A stretch of DNA of 55,930 nt from an uncultured Oscillospiraceae bacterium (GTDB lineage: Bacteria; Bacillota; Clostridia; Oscillospirales; Oscillospiraceae): NCBI GenBank assembly GCA_944385275.1, contig CALWWP010000001.1:1-55930 (forward strand), written 5' to 3'. Shown here one piece after another: positions 1-9,518 of this stretch. A model generated the notes under the pieces. The model was not told the origin of the DNA. It did not search any database and saw only the letters and a program-made list of their open reading frames with translations. Position numbers and translations under genes: made by a program. Position 1 is the first letter of the stretch, and each line of letters opens with the position of its first letter.

Positions 1-3000
1 AAGCTCTTTTATATAGGTGTCATGCCCGATTCCCCGCAGAAGAGAAGCGAACACTATGACCTTCTTTCGAGCGAAGCAAGGCAGACAAGTTATATTGCCA
101 TTGCTCTGGGTCACGTCGGCAAAAAACACTGGAGAAACCTTGGACGTGCAATGACAGAAATAGGCGGCTACAGGGGAATGGTATCTTGGAGCGGGACAAT
201 GTTCGAGTATCTTATGCCCAATCTCATACTGCCTAATTACAGAAATTCACTTATCGATGAAAGCCTTAGACTCTGTGTATATGCTCAGAAGAGAGCAGGC
301 AGCCCATGGGGGATGTCTGAAAGTGCATTTTATTCATTTGACGGAGAAATGAACTATCAGTACAAAGCCCATGGTATACAGAGGCTTTCACTTAAACGCG
401 GCATGGCCGCTGAAAAAGTCATAGCACCTTATTCTTCTTTTTTAGCGCTGTTAATTGATCCTCGCAGCAGTGTAAGGAACTTAAAGAAACTGCGCAAAAT
501 GGGTATGGAAGGCAGATTTGGATTTTATGAAGCCGTCGATTTTACCCCTTCTAGAGTCGACAGCGGAGCTTTTCAGCCTGTTCGTTGTTTTATGGCTCAC
601 CATCTTGGAATGAGTCTGACCGCAATAGACAACGCAATTTGCGACAATATAATGCAAAAAAGATTTTTGCAAAATGCATCTATGCGTGCTTATGCTGAAC
701 TGCTCCAAGAAAGAGTACCGATAGGGCAGGTAGTGCTCAGCACAGATAGAAGAGAACTTCCCGAAAAGCCCAGAATTCAAAACGAAAAATTCGTTCAGGC
801 CATTGCGCGGCCTACAGACGAGCAGTCCTTTATATTGAGTAACGGAACCTATCACGTTTTATTTGCGGCATCGGGTTCCTGTACTTCCTATCTACACGGC
901 GGCACGGTAATAAACGGGCCTAACAGTCAATTTGAAGATGATGACAGCGGAATACTGTTTTTTATAAAAAACGGAGAAAGTGTTATTGCCTTGCAGGCAG
1001 CACAATCCGCAGACACATCTGGCTATCAGACTGAATTTTCAGAAGAATCCGTTAAATTTACGATGTTAAAAGACGGTATTGAGAGCTTGGTAGAAGCTGT
1101 TGTTCCTAGGGGAGACTTGGGAGAATTGAGGAGCGTGTTTCTTAAAAATGTGGGAAGCAAGCCTCTGGAAGCAGAGCTCATCCTATATCTCAAGCCAATA
1201 TTGTCTGATGCAAAAGCGTATAGTGCACACAAGACTTTTGCCAAATTGATGACAAGAATAGAAACTGAGCGGGATTTCGTAAGATTTTACAGCCGCTCTT
1301 CAGGATACTTTGCATATCTCATATGTTCTGATCCATTTTTCTGTGGTCTGACCGGCGAACACATCATTGGCAGGGGAGGCCAAAGGGCATTAAAAACAGC
1401 CATTTCCAATGAGTTTGCCGGAAATGACTATACTGGCTCTGATCCAGTTATTGCGGTCAGTGTCCCTCTTAAACTTAATGTCAATGAAAGCAGAAGCATA
1501 CGTTTTGCCTTGGCAGTAGGAACTAACGCAGACGAAACCCTGCTGAGTGCAAAGCGAATTTTAGCTTTTGCCGTTGGAGAAAAAACAAGCAGATTTGAAC
1601 GTATCTGCAGGCGTTTTGGAATACAGATGTCAGAAAAAACTCTCTCTGTATCCCTTTTGTCTGAACTTGTAAGATCCCGCTATTCCGGCAGTTTGTGCCC
1701 CGATAAGCTAAACGGTGGTCAGCAGGGATTGTGGAAACTTGGAATATCAGGTGATTTTCCCATCGTGACAGTATTGGTAAATACCGAAAATCAATCCCGC
1801 GCTGTGAGCTATATCAAAGCTCAAGCGCTGTGGCGCGAAAATGGATATCAATTTGACCTTGCGTTCATTACAGACGACATTGGAGAATATCAAGAACCTA
1901 TAAGCGGCTTTTTAAAAGAACAGCTACGTATATTGGGTCTTGAAAACACAATTGGAAGTAGAGGCGGAGTCTTTTTTGTCCGTTCTGATACCGTAGAAAG
2001 CGAAAATTTGATGGCCATGTCAGACAAGTTAGTACCTGACACAGGTATTCAACGGAAACGAGCAGAGAAGAACACATGGCGTTTCAAGCACGGCGCCCCT
2101 TTGCGCTGGATGTATGAAAAAGACGGCTCTTTTAAATTCAGCGGTCTGCCGCCGGTTGCATGGAGCAACTTGCTGACTAATGAAAACTATGGATTTCTTG
2201 CTACCGACGCTGGATGCGGCCATATGTGGCATAATAACTCCCGCGAAAACAAAATAAATCCTTGGACCAATGATTTCTTATCTGATAGAGGTACGGAAAC
2301 TATAGAACTGCTTTCAAACGGACAGGCATTCTCATTGTTTAACGCAGAGGATGGTATTCCCGGCAGTGTCAGATATGGGCTTGGATATGCAATCTGGGAG
2401 CGTGAAATAGGCACTGTCACCGTGAGCATGACAGCCTTTGTCCCGCCAGATACAAACGCCCGCATTTTGATCATCCACGTAAACGGCGCAAATCCAGAAG
2501 ACACCGTATTATGGCGTTGCCAGCTTCTGATGGGCTCTGGAGACAGCACCTCAAAAGGCATAAGAGTTTTGTTTTCCGAACACGCTCTTACAGCCCAAAA
2601 CAGCAGCGGAGCTGTTTTTCACATGATAGGCAAAGAAAAAAGTTATTATGAGCTCCCTGCGCCTACGGCCGAACTGCGCTTTAGCGCGGATGAAACAATA
2701 GTGCTGGTCTGCGGATGTGAAGATATACCACGCCTGATGTCTTTGACAGATCCGGCAGCCGCCAAAAGCGAGTTGGAAAAAACAAAAAGCTACTGGACCG
2801 ATATGGTATGCCGCCTCTCTATTAAAAGTCCGGACTATGCTCTTGACCGCTATATGAATGGCTGGGTCCTGTATCAAGTCATCGCATGCCGCCTGTTTGC
2901 ACGTACTTCCCTTTATCAGTGCGGCGGCGCTTTAGGCTTTAGAGATCAGCTCCAGGACACATGCGCTCTGATACAATTTTGGCCGGAACGTGTACGCGAA

Positions 3001-4296
3001 CAGCTTATAGAAGCATGCAAGCATCAATATGAGGAAGGAGATGTTCAGCACTGGTGGCATCCGCACTGCGGTCCGCAAGACAAAGGTATGCGTACAAGAT
3101 GTAGCGACGATCTGCTTTGGCTGACCTATGTCCTCTGTAAATACTGCTTAGAAACAGATGATCTTGATATTTGTAATGTACAGGTCAATTTTATTTCTTC
3201 GCCAGTCTTGTCCGAAAACGAAATGGAACGCTATGAATCTCCTGTTACAAGCAGTACCTCTGCAAGTGTCTTTGAACATGCTGTTTTAGCTGCAGAAAAA
3301 GTCCTTTCGAGGGGATTTGGCTCTCACGGTCTTGCGCTCATTGGCAGCGGAGACTGGAACGACGGTTTCAGCAAAGTCGGTATACAGGGCAAAGGGGAGA
3401 GCGTATGGCTTTCGTGGTTTTTGTCCATCGTACTTCAACAACTATCTGAATTGTGTTTAAAACTTGGCTACGAAAGTGAAAGAGTACGTTACTCGGAAAA
3501 GGCCAAAACAGTCGCTTTAGCAGCTGAAAATACTTTTAATGGAAGCTGGTATTTGCGCGGATATTTCGATGATGGGACTCCTATAGGTGCAGAAGGCTCA
3601 AAAGCCTGTTCAATAGATTCTATAGCTCAAAGCTTTGCAGCATTTTGCCCGTATTCCGATCCCAGGCATGCAGTATCTGCTGTAAAAGCTGCTAAGGAAC
3701 TCCTGTTTGACAAGCAACACAACGTAATACGCCTCTTTACTCCTCCATTTGATATTGACGGTCCTGACCCGGGCTATATACGAAATTATCTCCCCGGTAT
3801 AAGAGAAAACGGAGGTCAATACACTCACGCTGCCGTATGGCTTGCAATGGCCTGTTTCAGGTGCGGACTAAAAGACGATGGATGGGAACTGCTCCACGCT
3901 ATTCTTCCGCTGTCACATGACCATCAAAAATTTATGACAGAGCCATACGTACTTGCGGGTGACGTATATTCTGGGTATGGACGCGACGGCAGAGGTGGCT
4001 GGAGCTGGTATACCGGGGCTGCGGCTTGGTATTTCAGAGCTGTATGTACTGAACTCTTGGGGCTTAAATTTTCCGGCGGTAAGCTTTATATATCCCCGGC
4101 CTTGCCTCAAAAATGGAATGATCCATGCAATATAGTTCTTGATTTCAAGCGATTTAAACTGAAAATATGCTTGAACCCGTCAAATGAAAAAGCCTTCTAT
4201 TTTGACGGCAGCAAACTGGAAGACGGAATAGACTTTAAAAACTTGACAGGGGAACACACTATTACAAATGAACTTTCAGAAAACACGGAAAAATGA
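1..4296 (+). CDS. Cyclic beta-1,2-glucan synthase-like protein, C-terminal GH94 part (5' partial)
   Basis: The frame is already open at base 1, so the gene starts upstream; 1431 residues are visible. The first ~170 residues (YDLLSSEARQTSYIAIA, GTMFEYLMPNL, WGMSESAF, GIQRLSLKRG) match the putative glucoamylase-like domain in the middle of NdvB/ChvB-type cyclic beta-1,2-glucan synthases. A long beta-rich region follows, then the (alpha/alpha)6 GH94 domain with RDQLQDT near 2942-2962 and GDWNDG around 3349-3366; the Asp at 3361-3363 is the expected proton donor of GH94. In this family the GT84 synthase half and its membrane helices lie N-terminal, here outside the window. Inferred role: sizing or phosphorolysis of beta-1,2-glucan at the cell envelope. 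A stand-alone beta-1,2-oligoglucan phosphorylase is less likely because of the glucoamylase-like domain. It is followed 83 bases later by yfmF with its own ribosome site. Confidence 0.85.
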   Translation, partial: KLFYIGVMPDSPQKRSEHYDLLSSEARQTSYIAIALGHVGKKHWRNLGRAMTEIGGYRGMVSWSGTMFEYLMPNLILPNYRNSLIDESLRLCVYAQKRAGSPWGMSESAFYSFDGEMNYQYKAHGIQRLSLKRGMAAEKVIAPYSSFLALLIDPRSSVRNLKKLRKMGMEGRFGFYEAVDFTPSRVDSGAFQPVRCFMAHHLGMSLTAIDNAICDNIMQKRFLQNASMRAYAELLQERVPIGQVVLSTDRRELPEKPRIQNEKFVQAIARPTDEQSFILSNGTYHVLFAASGSCTSYLHGGTVINGPNSQFEDDDSGILFFIKNGESVIALQAAQSADTSGYQTEFSEESVKFTMLKDGIESLVEAVVPRGDLGELRSVFLKNVGSKPLEAELILYLKPILSDAKAYSAHKTFAKLMTRIETERDFVRFYSRSSGYFAYLICSDPFFCGLTGEHIIGRGGQRALKTAISNEFAGNDYTGSDPVIAVSVPLKLNVNESRSIRFALAVGTNADETLLSAKRILAFAVGEKTSRFERICRRFGIQMSEKTLSVSLLSELVRSRYSGSLCPDKLNGGQQGLWKLGISGDFPIVTVLVNTENQSRAVSYIKAQALWRENGYQFDLAFITDDIGEYQEPISGFLKEQLRILGLENTIGSRGGVFFVRSDTVESENLMAMSDKLVPDTGIQRKRAEKNTWRFKHGAPLRWMYEKDGSFKFSGLPPVAWSNLLTNENYGFLATDAGCGHMWHNNSRENKINPWTNDFLSDRGTETIELLSNGQAFSLFNAEDGIPGSVRYGLGYAIWEREIGTVTVSMTAFVPPDTNARILIIHVNGANPEDTVLWRCQLLMGSGDSTSKGIRVLFSEHALTAQNSSGAVFHMIGKEKSYYELPAPTAELRFSADETIVLVCGCEDIPRLMSLTDPAAAKSELEKTKSYWTDMVCRLSIKSPDYALDRYMNGWVLYQVIACRLFARTSLYQCGGALGFRDQLQDTCALIQFWPERVREQLIEACKHQYEEGDVQHWWHPHCGPQDKGMRTRCSDDLLWLTYVLCKYCLETDDLDICNVQVNFISSPVLSENEMERYESPVTSSTSASVFEHAVLAAEKVLSRGFGSHGLALIGSGDWNDGFSKVGIQGKGESVWLSWFLSIVLQQLSELCLKLGYESERVRYSEKAKTVALAAENTFNGSWYLRGYFDDGTPIGAEGSKACSIDSIAQSFAAFCPYSDPRHAVSAVKAAKELLFDKQHNVIRLFTPPFDIDGPDPGYIRNYLPGIRENGGQYTHAAVWLAMACFRCGLKDDGWELLHAILPLSHDHQKFMTEPYVLAGDVYSGYGRDGRGGWSWYTGAAAWYFRAVCTELLGLKFSGGKLYISPALPQKWNDPCNIVLDFKRFKLKICLNPSNEKAFYFDGSKLEDGIDFKNLTGEHTITNELSENTEK

Positions 4297-4379
4297 GTTT
4301 GCAAACAAACTTCTATAGTGTATAATTCATTATAGGTGCATACAGCTTTATTCATTATCAAGTAAAGGAGTAGAGGACG

Positions 4380-5663
4380 ATGGAATGCACAAGGATAGAA
4401 CTGATGCCTGCAGTGCATTTGACTTGCGTGCAGACAGACAAGTTTAAAACCGGCTGTTTGAGCATCAATTTGCTTAGGCAGCTAAACGCCAAAGAGGCGT
4501 CAAAAAATGCATTGATACCGAGAGTACTGTGCCGCGGATGCACACAATATCCAGATATGCATTCGCTGTCGGCAGTTTTCAATTCTCTGTATGATATGTC
4601 AGTCACACCGTATATACGAAAAAAAGGTGAAACACACTGCATCGGCCTCTACTCCGATTTTCCGGACAGCGCCTATATTCCGGAAAAAGATATACTCAAA
4701 AGAGCTGTCGAAATGCTGTGTCAGCTGCTGATAGATCCCGTGACACGGCGCGGCTTGCTTTTATCCGAGTACGTATTAAGCGAAAGGGAAAAGCTTTGCG
4801 ATGATATCCGCAGCAAACTAAACGACAAAAGGGAATACGCCATTTCACGCCTGCTTGAAAGTATGTGCGCAGACGAAGCGTACGGTATCGGGCGTTTAGG
4901 TACGCTTGAAGAAGCTGCCAAAATCAACGCCGTCTCTCTTACAAAATACTATAGGAAAATACTTGCAGAATCTCCCATAGAGATTTTTTACTGCGGCACA
5001 CAAAATATTGATACTGTAAGCAGATATTTTATAAGCGCGCTTTCCGCGCTTCCAAGGGTATTGGATCCCTCTCAGCTTTTATCTACAGAGGTTATTACTG
5101 AAGTAGGTGATGTGCGCTGCTTTGAAGACGAAATGGATATTGCTCAGGGCAAGCTGGTCCTTGGATTTAGGCTGGGCAGTATAATGCGCGCTCCAAATCA
5201 TGCAGCGATCATGGTTTTCAATACTATATACGGAAGCGGAGTAAACTCTAAATTGTTTTTAAATGTTAGAGAAAAATTATCTCTTTGCTATTACGTTGGT
5301 TCAGTCATTGAAGAACAGAAGGGCATCATGATCGTATCTTCAGGCATAGATGTAAAAAAATATGATCAGGCCAAAGACGAGATATTGACGCAGCTCGATA
5401 ATTGCAAAAAAGGTGAATTTTCTGCTGATGAGCTTTCAATGGCAAAACGTACTGTGATAAGCTCCATTTGTGCTATGATGGACAGTTCATCTGGTTTGGA
5501 AAACTATTATCTAGGCCAAATAACTCAGGGACTTAACTTTTCTCCAGAAGAGTTGCAAATGATGGTGCAGGCCGTTACAAAGGAACAAGTCGTATCTGTA
5601 GCGGAAAGCATACAGCTTGACAGCATCTATTTTCTTCACAATGTGAAAGAGGCGGGGCAATGA
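4380..5663 (+). CDS. yfmF: M16-family peptidase homologue YfmF, apparently non-catalytic
   Basis: The 427-residue product has the two-half insulinase (M16) fold pattern, including the C-terminal half motif around NVREKLSLCYYVGS, but no HxxEH zinc motif where the active subunit carries it (the equivalent stretch reads PDMHSLSAVFNSLYD). The next gene encodes a homologue with an intact motif and overlaps this stop by 4 bases, so the two probably act as a heterodimer. In Bacillus the equivalent pair is linked to the 5-aminopentanol modification of EF-P; no efp or reductase gene lies in this window. The ATG at 4380 is preceded by an AAAGGAG site around 4363. Function beyond the M16 assignment is inference. 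Confidence 0.85.
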   Translation: MECTRIELMPAVHLTCVQTDKFKTGCLSINLLRQLNAKEASKNALIPRVLCRGCTQYPDMHSLSAVFNSLYDMSVTPYIRKKGETHCIGLYSDFPDSAYIPEKDILKRAVEMLCQLLIDPVTRRGLLLSEYVLSEREKLCDDIRSKLNDKREYAISRLLESMCADEAYGIGRLGTLEEAAKINAVSLTKYYRKILAESPIEIFYCGTQNIDTVSRYFISALSALPRVLDPSQLLSTEVITEVGDVRCFEDEMDIAQGKLVLGFRLGSIMRAPNHAAIMVFNTIYGSGVNSKLFLNVREKLSLCYYVGSVIEEQKGIMIVSSGIDVKKYDQAKDEILTQLDNCKKGEFSADELSMAKRTVISSICAMMDSSSGLENYYLGQITQGLNFSPEELQMMVQAVTKEQVVSVAESIQLDSIYFLHNVKEAGQ

Positions 5664-6937
5664 AAAATATTTATACAAAAATAGACGAAGTCGTCATTGA
5701 AGAGACCTTGCAAAATGGCCTAAAAATTTATTTTATGCCCAAAGAAAAACATTTTAAAAGCTATGCCTTTTTTGCAGTTCGATACGGCGGATGTGACAGA
5801 AGATTTGAAGTCAATGGTCAATGGCATGACACATATGCCGGTATTGCACACTTTTTAGAGCACAAAATGTTTGATACGCCGGAAGGGAATGCTCTAACCA
5901 CACTATCTGCCAACGGAGCTTCGCCCAATGCCTTTACAAGTTCCGAAATAACTGCATATTACTTTCAAAGTACTGAAAATTTTATGACCAATCTTAAAAC
6001 GCTGCTTTCATTTGTATCAGTACCGTATTTTACCGATGAGAGTGTGAAAAAAGAGCAGGGGATTATAGGGCAGGAGATCCAGATGATAGAAGACGATCCG
6101 GACCATAAAGTTTATTTGAATCTAATGTCTGCTCTCTATAAAGAACGGCCTGTCCGCGAATCTATTGCCGGTACCGTAGATTCTATTTCTAATATCAGTG
6201 CTGACGACCTGTACTTTTGCCACAATACTTTTTATTGTCCTTCAAACATGGTACTCTGTGTTTCCGGAAATCAAGCTATGGAAGATATCCTTTTTACAGC
6301 TGACAGTATCCTGCCAAAAGCTCCTGGCTACGCAATAAAAAGGGACTACGGCGGAGAGGAACCATCTACGCCAGTACAATCCAAAATAGAGGCATATATG
6401 GAGGTATCTGTTCCACTATTTATGATGGGTGCAAAAATAGAACCCGTCAATCCTGGAAAACTTAGACAGCAGCTGGTTGCAGAGCTCGCTTTGGAAATGT
6501 TGCTTGGAGAGTCATCAGAACTATATGCAAAGCTGTATGAGGACGGTTATATAAACTATTCCTTTTATTATGGCTTAGAGACTTTCCCCGATGGTTCTTT
6601 CATAGCCATAGGAGGAGAATCTAAAGATCCGATGGCAGTTTTTCAAAACATCATTGAATCTGCAGATAACTGGAAACTCACTTCTGATAGGGAAATACTT
6701 TTTGAACAGATCAGAAAAGCTGCGATCGGCAGTCGCCTCCGCCAACTTGACTTTATGGAGCATCTCTGTTACAGTAGAGCAAATGGCTATTTTCACAAAT
6801 ACGATCCATTTGACGCTTTTGATTTGATCTGGGATATATCTTTAGACGAGATATCAGAGTTTATCAAGACATATTTTCACTTTACTAGACAGGCCATCTC
6901 TATTGTATGGCCGGACGTTAAACAGGGAGCGGTATGA
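5660..6937 (+). CDS. yfmH: M16-family zinc metallopeptidase YfmH
   Basis: 425 residues, insulinase family. The inverted zinc motif is intact: H64-F-L-E67-H68 in GIAHFLEHKMFD, with a further metal-ligand candidate in the EQGIIGQEIQMIEDDP segment. Length is typical for a single-chain bacterial M16B subunit. Translation is coupled to yfmF by an ATGA overlap (5660-5663), and its own stop overlaps the lgt start the same way, so yfmF-yfmH-lgt-fhs looks like one transcript. The likely role is processing of an unknown peptide substrate together with YfmF; the EF-P connection is known only from Bacillus. Confidence 0.88.
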   Translation: MKNIYTKIDEVVIEETLQNGLKIYFMPKEKHFKSYAFFAVRYGGCDRRFEVNGQWHDTYAGIAHFLEHKMFDTPEGNALTTLSANGASPNAFTSSEITAYYFQSTENFMTNLKTLLSFVSVPYFTDESVKKEQGIIGQEIQMIEDDPDHKVYLNLMSALYKERPVRESIAGTVDSISNISADDLYFCHNTFYCPSNMVLCVSGNQAMEDILFTADSILPKAPGYAIKRDYGGEEPSTPVQSKIEAYMEVSVPLFMMGAKIEPVNPGKLRQQLVAELALEMLLGESSELYAKLYEDGYINYSFYYGLETFPDGSFIAIGGESKDPMAVFQNIIESADNWKLTSDREILFEQIRKAAIGSRLRQLDFMEHLCYSRANGYFHKYDPFDAFDLIWDISLDEISEFIKTYFHFTRQAISIVWPDVKQGAV

Positions 6938-7797
6938 GTAAAGCAATTATTACATTTCCTATTTTAGGTGATGGATTCAGGCTTGATTTTCCATCTTCTT
7001 TTACTGTACTTGGACTGAACATCCACTGGTATGGCGTGATCATAGCCTGCGGATTTCTACTTGCAGTTTTTTATGCTGTGAAGCGTTCAAAGGATTTTGG
7101 ATTATCTGAAGAAACCGTTTTGGATATGGTCATTTGGATTGCACCATTTGCAATAATCTGTGCTAGAGCATACTATGTTATTTTCAATTTTGACATATAT
7201 AGAGACAACTTGAACGATATGTTTAAAATATGGAAAGGCGGGCTTGCCATATACGGAGGCGTAATAGGTGCCGTAATAGGCGGATTCGTATTTTCAAAAA
7301 TCAAAAAGGTAAAGCTCGGAAATATGCTGGACGTGGCCGGTTTGGGTCTTCTTATAGGTCAATCTATCGGCAGATGGGGCAATTTTGTAAATAGAGAGGC
7401 CTTCGGAAGAGAAACCGATATATTCTGCAGGATGGGTCTTACGTTTAATGGCGAGACCATATATGTACATCCCACATTTTTGTATGAGTCTGTCTGGAAT
7501 GCAATTGGTTTTATTCTTCTCCATATATATTCTAAAAAACGAGTAAACGCATACAGCGGTGAAATATTTACCCTTTACGTGTTGTGGTACGGTTTGGGAC
7601 GCGCGTTTATTGAGGGCTTGCGTACCGATAGCCTTTATTTATTTGGACTGCAGATATTTGGATACGGAATACGAACATCCCAGCTATTAGCAGTTTTATC
7701 GTGTGTTGGAGCAGCTTCGCTGTTTTTATACAATAAATCAAAAATTAAAAACTACAGCAAAAATCAAAAGGAGAATATCGATGAAATACAAAACTGA
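6934..7797 (+). CDS. lgt: Phosphatidylglycerol-prolipoprotein diacylglyceryl transferase
   Basis: The integral membrane enzyme transfers diacylglycerol from phosphatidylglycerol to the lipobox cysteine of prolipoproteins. The 287 residues contain the Lgt signature [13 protein letters not shown] (residues 146-158), [11 protein letters not shown], and the [11 protein letters not shown] segment near 102-112; the His found at that place in E. coli is Tyr here, which I believe is common in Clostridia. About seven hydrophobic segments are present. It starts by ATGA overlap with yfmH and overlaps the fhs start by 17 bases. The DUF3048 lipoprotein at 43.5 kb would be a substrate. Confidence 0.95.
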   Translation: MSKAIITFPILGDGFRLDFPSSFTVLGLNIHWYGVIIACGFLLAVFYAVKRSKDFGLSEETVLDMVIWIAPFAIICARAYYVIFNFDIYRDNLNDMFKIWKGGLAIYGGVIGAVIGGFVFSKIKKVKLGNMLDVAGLGLLIGQSIGRWGNFVNREAFGRETDIFCRMGLTFNGETIYVHPTFLYESVWNAIGFILLHIYSKKRVNAYSGEIFTLYVLWYGLGRAFIEGLRTDSLYLFGLQIFGYGIRTSQLLAVLSCVGAASLFLYNKSKIKNYSKNQKENIDEIQN

Positions 7798-9454
7798 TAT
7801 TGAAATCGCACAAGAAACGCCCTTAAAAGTAATCGACGAAATCGCTGCCGATGTCGGCCTGTCTCCGGATCATCTGGAACATTACGGCAAATATAAGGCA
7901 AAGATCGATGTAAACCAACTCAAAAACATGCCGGAAAAAGGAAAGCTTATTCTTGTCACAGCTATCAACCCGACTTCGGCAGGTGAGGGCAAAACGACTA
8001 TAAGCGTTGGCCTTGCTGACGCCCTACATAAGTTGAACAAGAATATCGTTTTGTGTTTAAGAGAGCCTTCTCTTGGTCCTGTTTTCGGAGTAAAGGGCGG
8101 CGCTGCCGGCGGCGGATACGCTCAGGTAGTCCCCATGGAAGATATAAATCTGCACTTTACAGGCGATTTTCATGCAATAGGCGCTGCTAACAATTTATTG
8201 GCAGCTATGATAGACAACCACATATTCCAAGGCAATGAGCTTGGTTTTGATGTAAGGCGTATTGTATGGCGCCGTTGTGTGGATATGAATGACAGAGCGC
8301 TGCGCAATACGATAATAGGTCTTGGCGGCCGTTCTCATGGCGTCCCCAGAGAAGACGGCTACGATATTACCGTTGCCTCAGAGATAATGGCTATTCTGTG
8401 CTTAGCTGACGGCCTGATAGACCTTAAGGAACGTCTTGGAAGGATAATCGTTGGGTACACCCGCAAAGGAGCCCCGATTACCGCTCATGATCTGCATGCA
8501 GAAGGTGCTATGACGGCACTCCTAAGAGATGCTATCAAGCCAAATCTTGTGCAGACTCTCGAGCACACTCCTGCTATAGTACACGGCGGACCATTTGCCA
8601 ATATTGCACACGGCTGCAACAGTGTTACGGCAACACGCACAAGCTTAAAGCTTGGAGATTATGTAGTTACTGAAGCTGGATTCGGTGCTGATCTCGGCGC
8701 TGAAAAGTTCCTTGATATAAAGTGCCGTGTTGCGGGACTTCGTCCATCTGCAGTAGTTATCGTGGCAACTATAAAGGCCCTGAAGCTGCACGGCGGAGCC
8801 GATAAAGATAATCTCAGCACAGAAAACCTTGAGGCTCTGGAAAAAGGTCTTCCGAATTTGCTCAAGCATGTTGAAAACATTACTCAGGTATATAAGCTTC
8901 CTGCCGTAGTTTCGATCAATAGATTTGTAACAGATTCTGAAGCAGAGCTCAAGCTTGTTGAAGATGCATGCAAAAAGCTCGGTGTAAATGTTGCTTTGAC
9001 AGAAGTCTGGGCAAAAGGCGGAGAGGGCGGAATAGAGCTCGCCAAAGAAGTCCTTCGTGTTATTGACGAAGAGCCAAATAATTTTGAATTCTCTTACGAC
9101 ATCGATATGAGCATTCAGGAAAAAATCGAAGCTATAGCCAAGAAAATTTATGGCGCAGACGGAGTCACATACCTGCCTTCGGCTGTGAACGAAATCAAGC
9201 GCATCGAAAAGCTTGGCTTTAGAAATGTTCCAGTCTGCATGGCTAAGACCCAGTACTCTTTCAGCGATGATCCGACGAAACTTGGCCGTCCGACAGACTT
9301 CAATATAACTGTTAAGCAGGTCAAAATATCGGCCGGCGCCGGATTCGCTGTAGTCCTTACCGGTGATATCATGACTATGCCCGGATTGCCGAAGGTACCT
9401 GCAGCAGAAAAAATTGACGTAGATGAAAACGGAGTCATAAGCGGTCTGTTCTAA
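7781..9454 (+). CDS. fhs: Formate-tetrahydrofolate ligase
   Basis: Makes 10-formyl-THF from formate, THF and ATP: the formate-entry step of C1 metabolism and of the Wood-Ljungdahl methyl branch. 557 residues, the usual length. It has the P-loop TSAGEGKTT (65-73), the [18 protein letters not shown] segment and the C-terminal [16 protein letters not shown] motif. I chose ATG 7781 because it follows AAAAGGAG at 7767-7773 and gives the family N-terminus; the frame is open further upstream inside lgt. It is the last gene of the yfmF-yfmH-lgt-fhs run and ends at a strong hairpin terminator. No other Wood-Ljungdahl genes lie nearby; 5-formyl-THF cyclo-ligase is at 26.6 kb. Confidence 0.97.
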   Translation: MKYKTDIEIAQETPLKVIDEIAADVGLSPDHLEHYGKYKAKIDVNQLKNMPEKGKLILVTAINPTSAGEGKTTISVGLADALHKLNKNIVLCLREPSLGPVFGVKGGAAGGGYAQVVPMEDINLHFTGDFHAIGAANNLLAAMIDNHIFQGNELGFDVRRIVWRRCVDMNDRALRNTIIGLGGRSHGVPREDGYDITVASEIMAILCLADGLIDLKERLGRIIVGYTRKGAPITAHDLHAEGAMTALLRDAIKPNLVQTLEHTPAIVHGGPFANIAHGCNSVTATRTSLKLGDYVVTEAGFGADLGAEKFLDIKCRVAGLRPSAVVIVATIKALKLHGGADKDNLSTENLEALEKGLPNLLKHVENITQVYKLPAVVSINRFVTDSEAELKLVEDACKKLGVNVALTEVWAKGGEGGIELAKEVLRVIDEEPNNFEFSYDIDMSIQEKIEAIAKKIYGADGVTYLPSAVNEIKRIEKLGFRNVPVCMAKTQYSFSDDPTKLGRPTDFNITVKQVKISAGAGFAVVLTGDIMTMPGLPKVPAAEKIDVDENGVISGLF

Positions 9455-9463
9455 AATCCAACA

Positions 9464-9507
9464 AAAAACTCTATGCAAAGATATTTAATCTTGCATAGAG
9501 TTTTTTA
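9464..9507. terminator. Bidirectional intrinsic terminator between fhs and glnS
   Basis: An inverted repeat with arms around ACTCTATGCAA and TTGCATAGAGT is flanked by A-rich sequence on the left and TTTTTTATTT on the right, so it can terminate the convergent fhs (+) and glnS (-) transcripts. Confidence 0.85.
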
Positions 9508-9518
9508 TTTATCAAGTT

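Noticed and set aside
8645..9478. A 277-codon open frame on the minus strand opposite fhs
   Set aside because: It lies wholly across a highly conserved gene, reads through the fhs terminator and shows no family motif; long antisense frames are expected from the codon pattern of the + strand gene.
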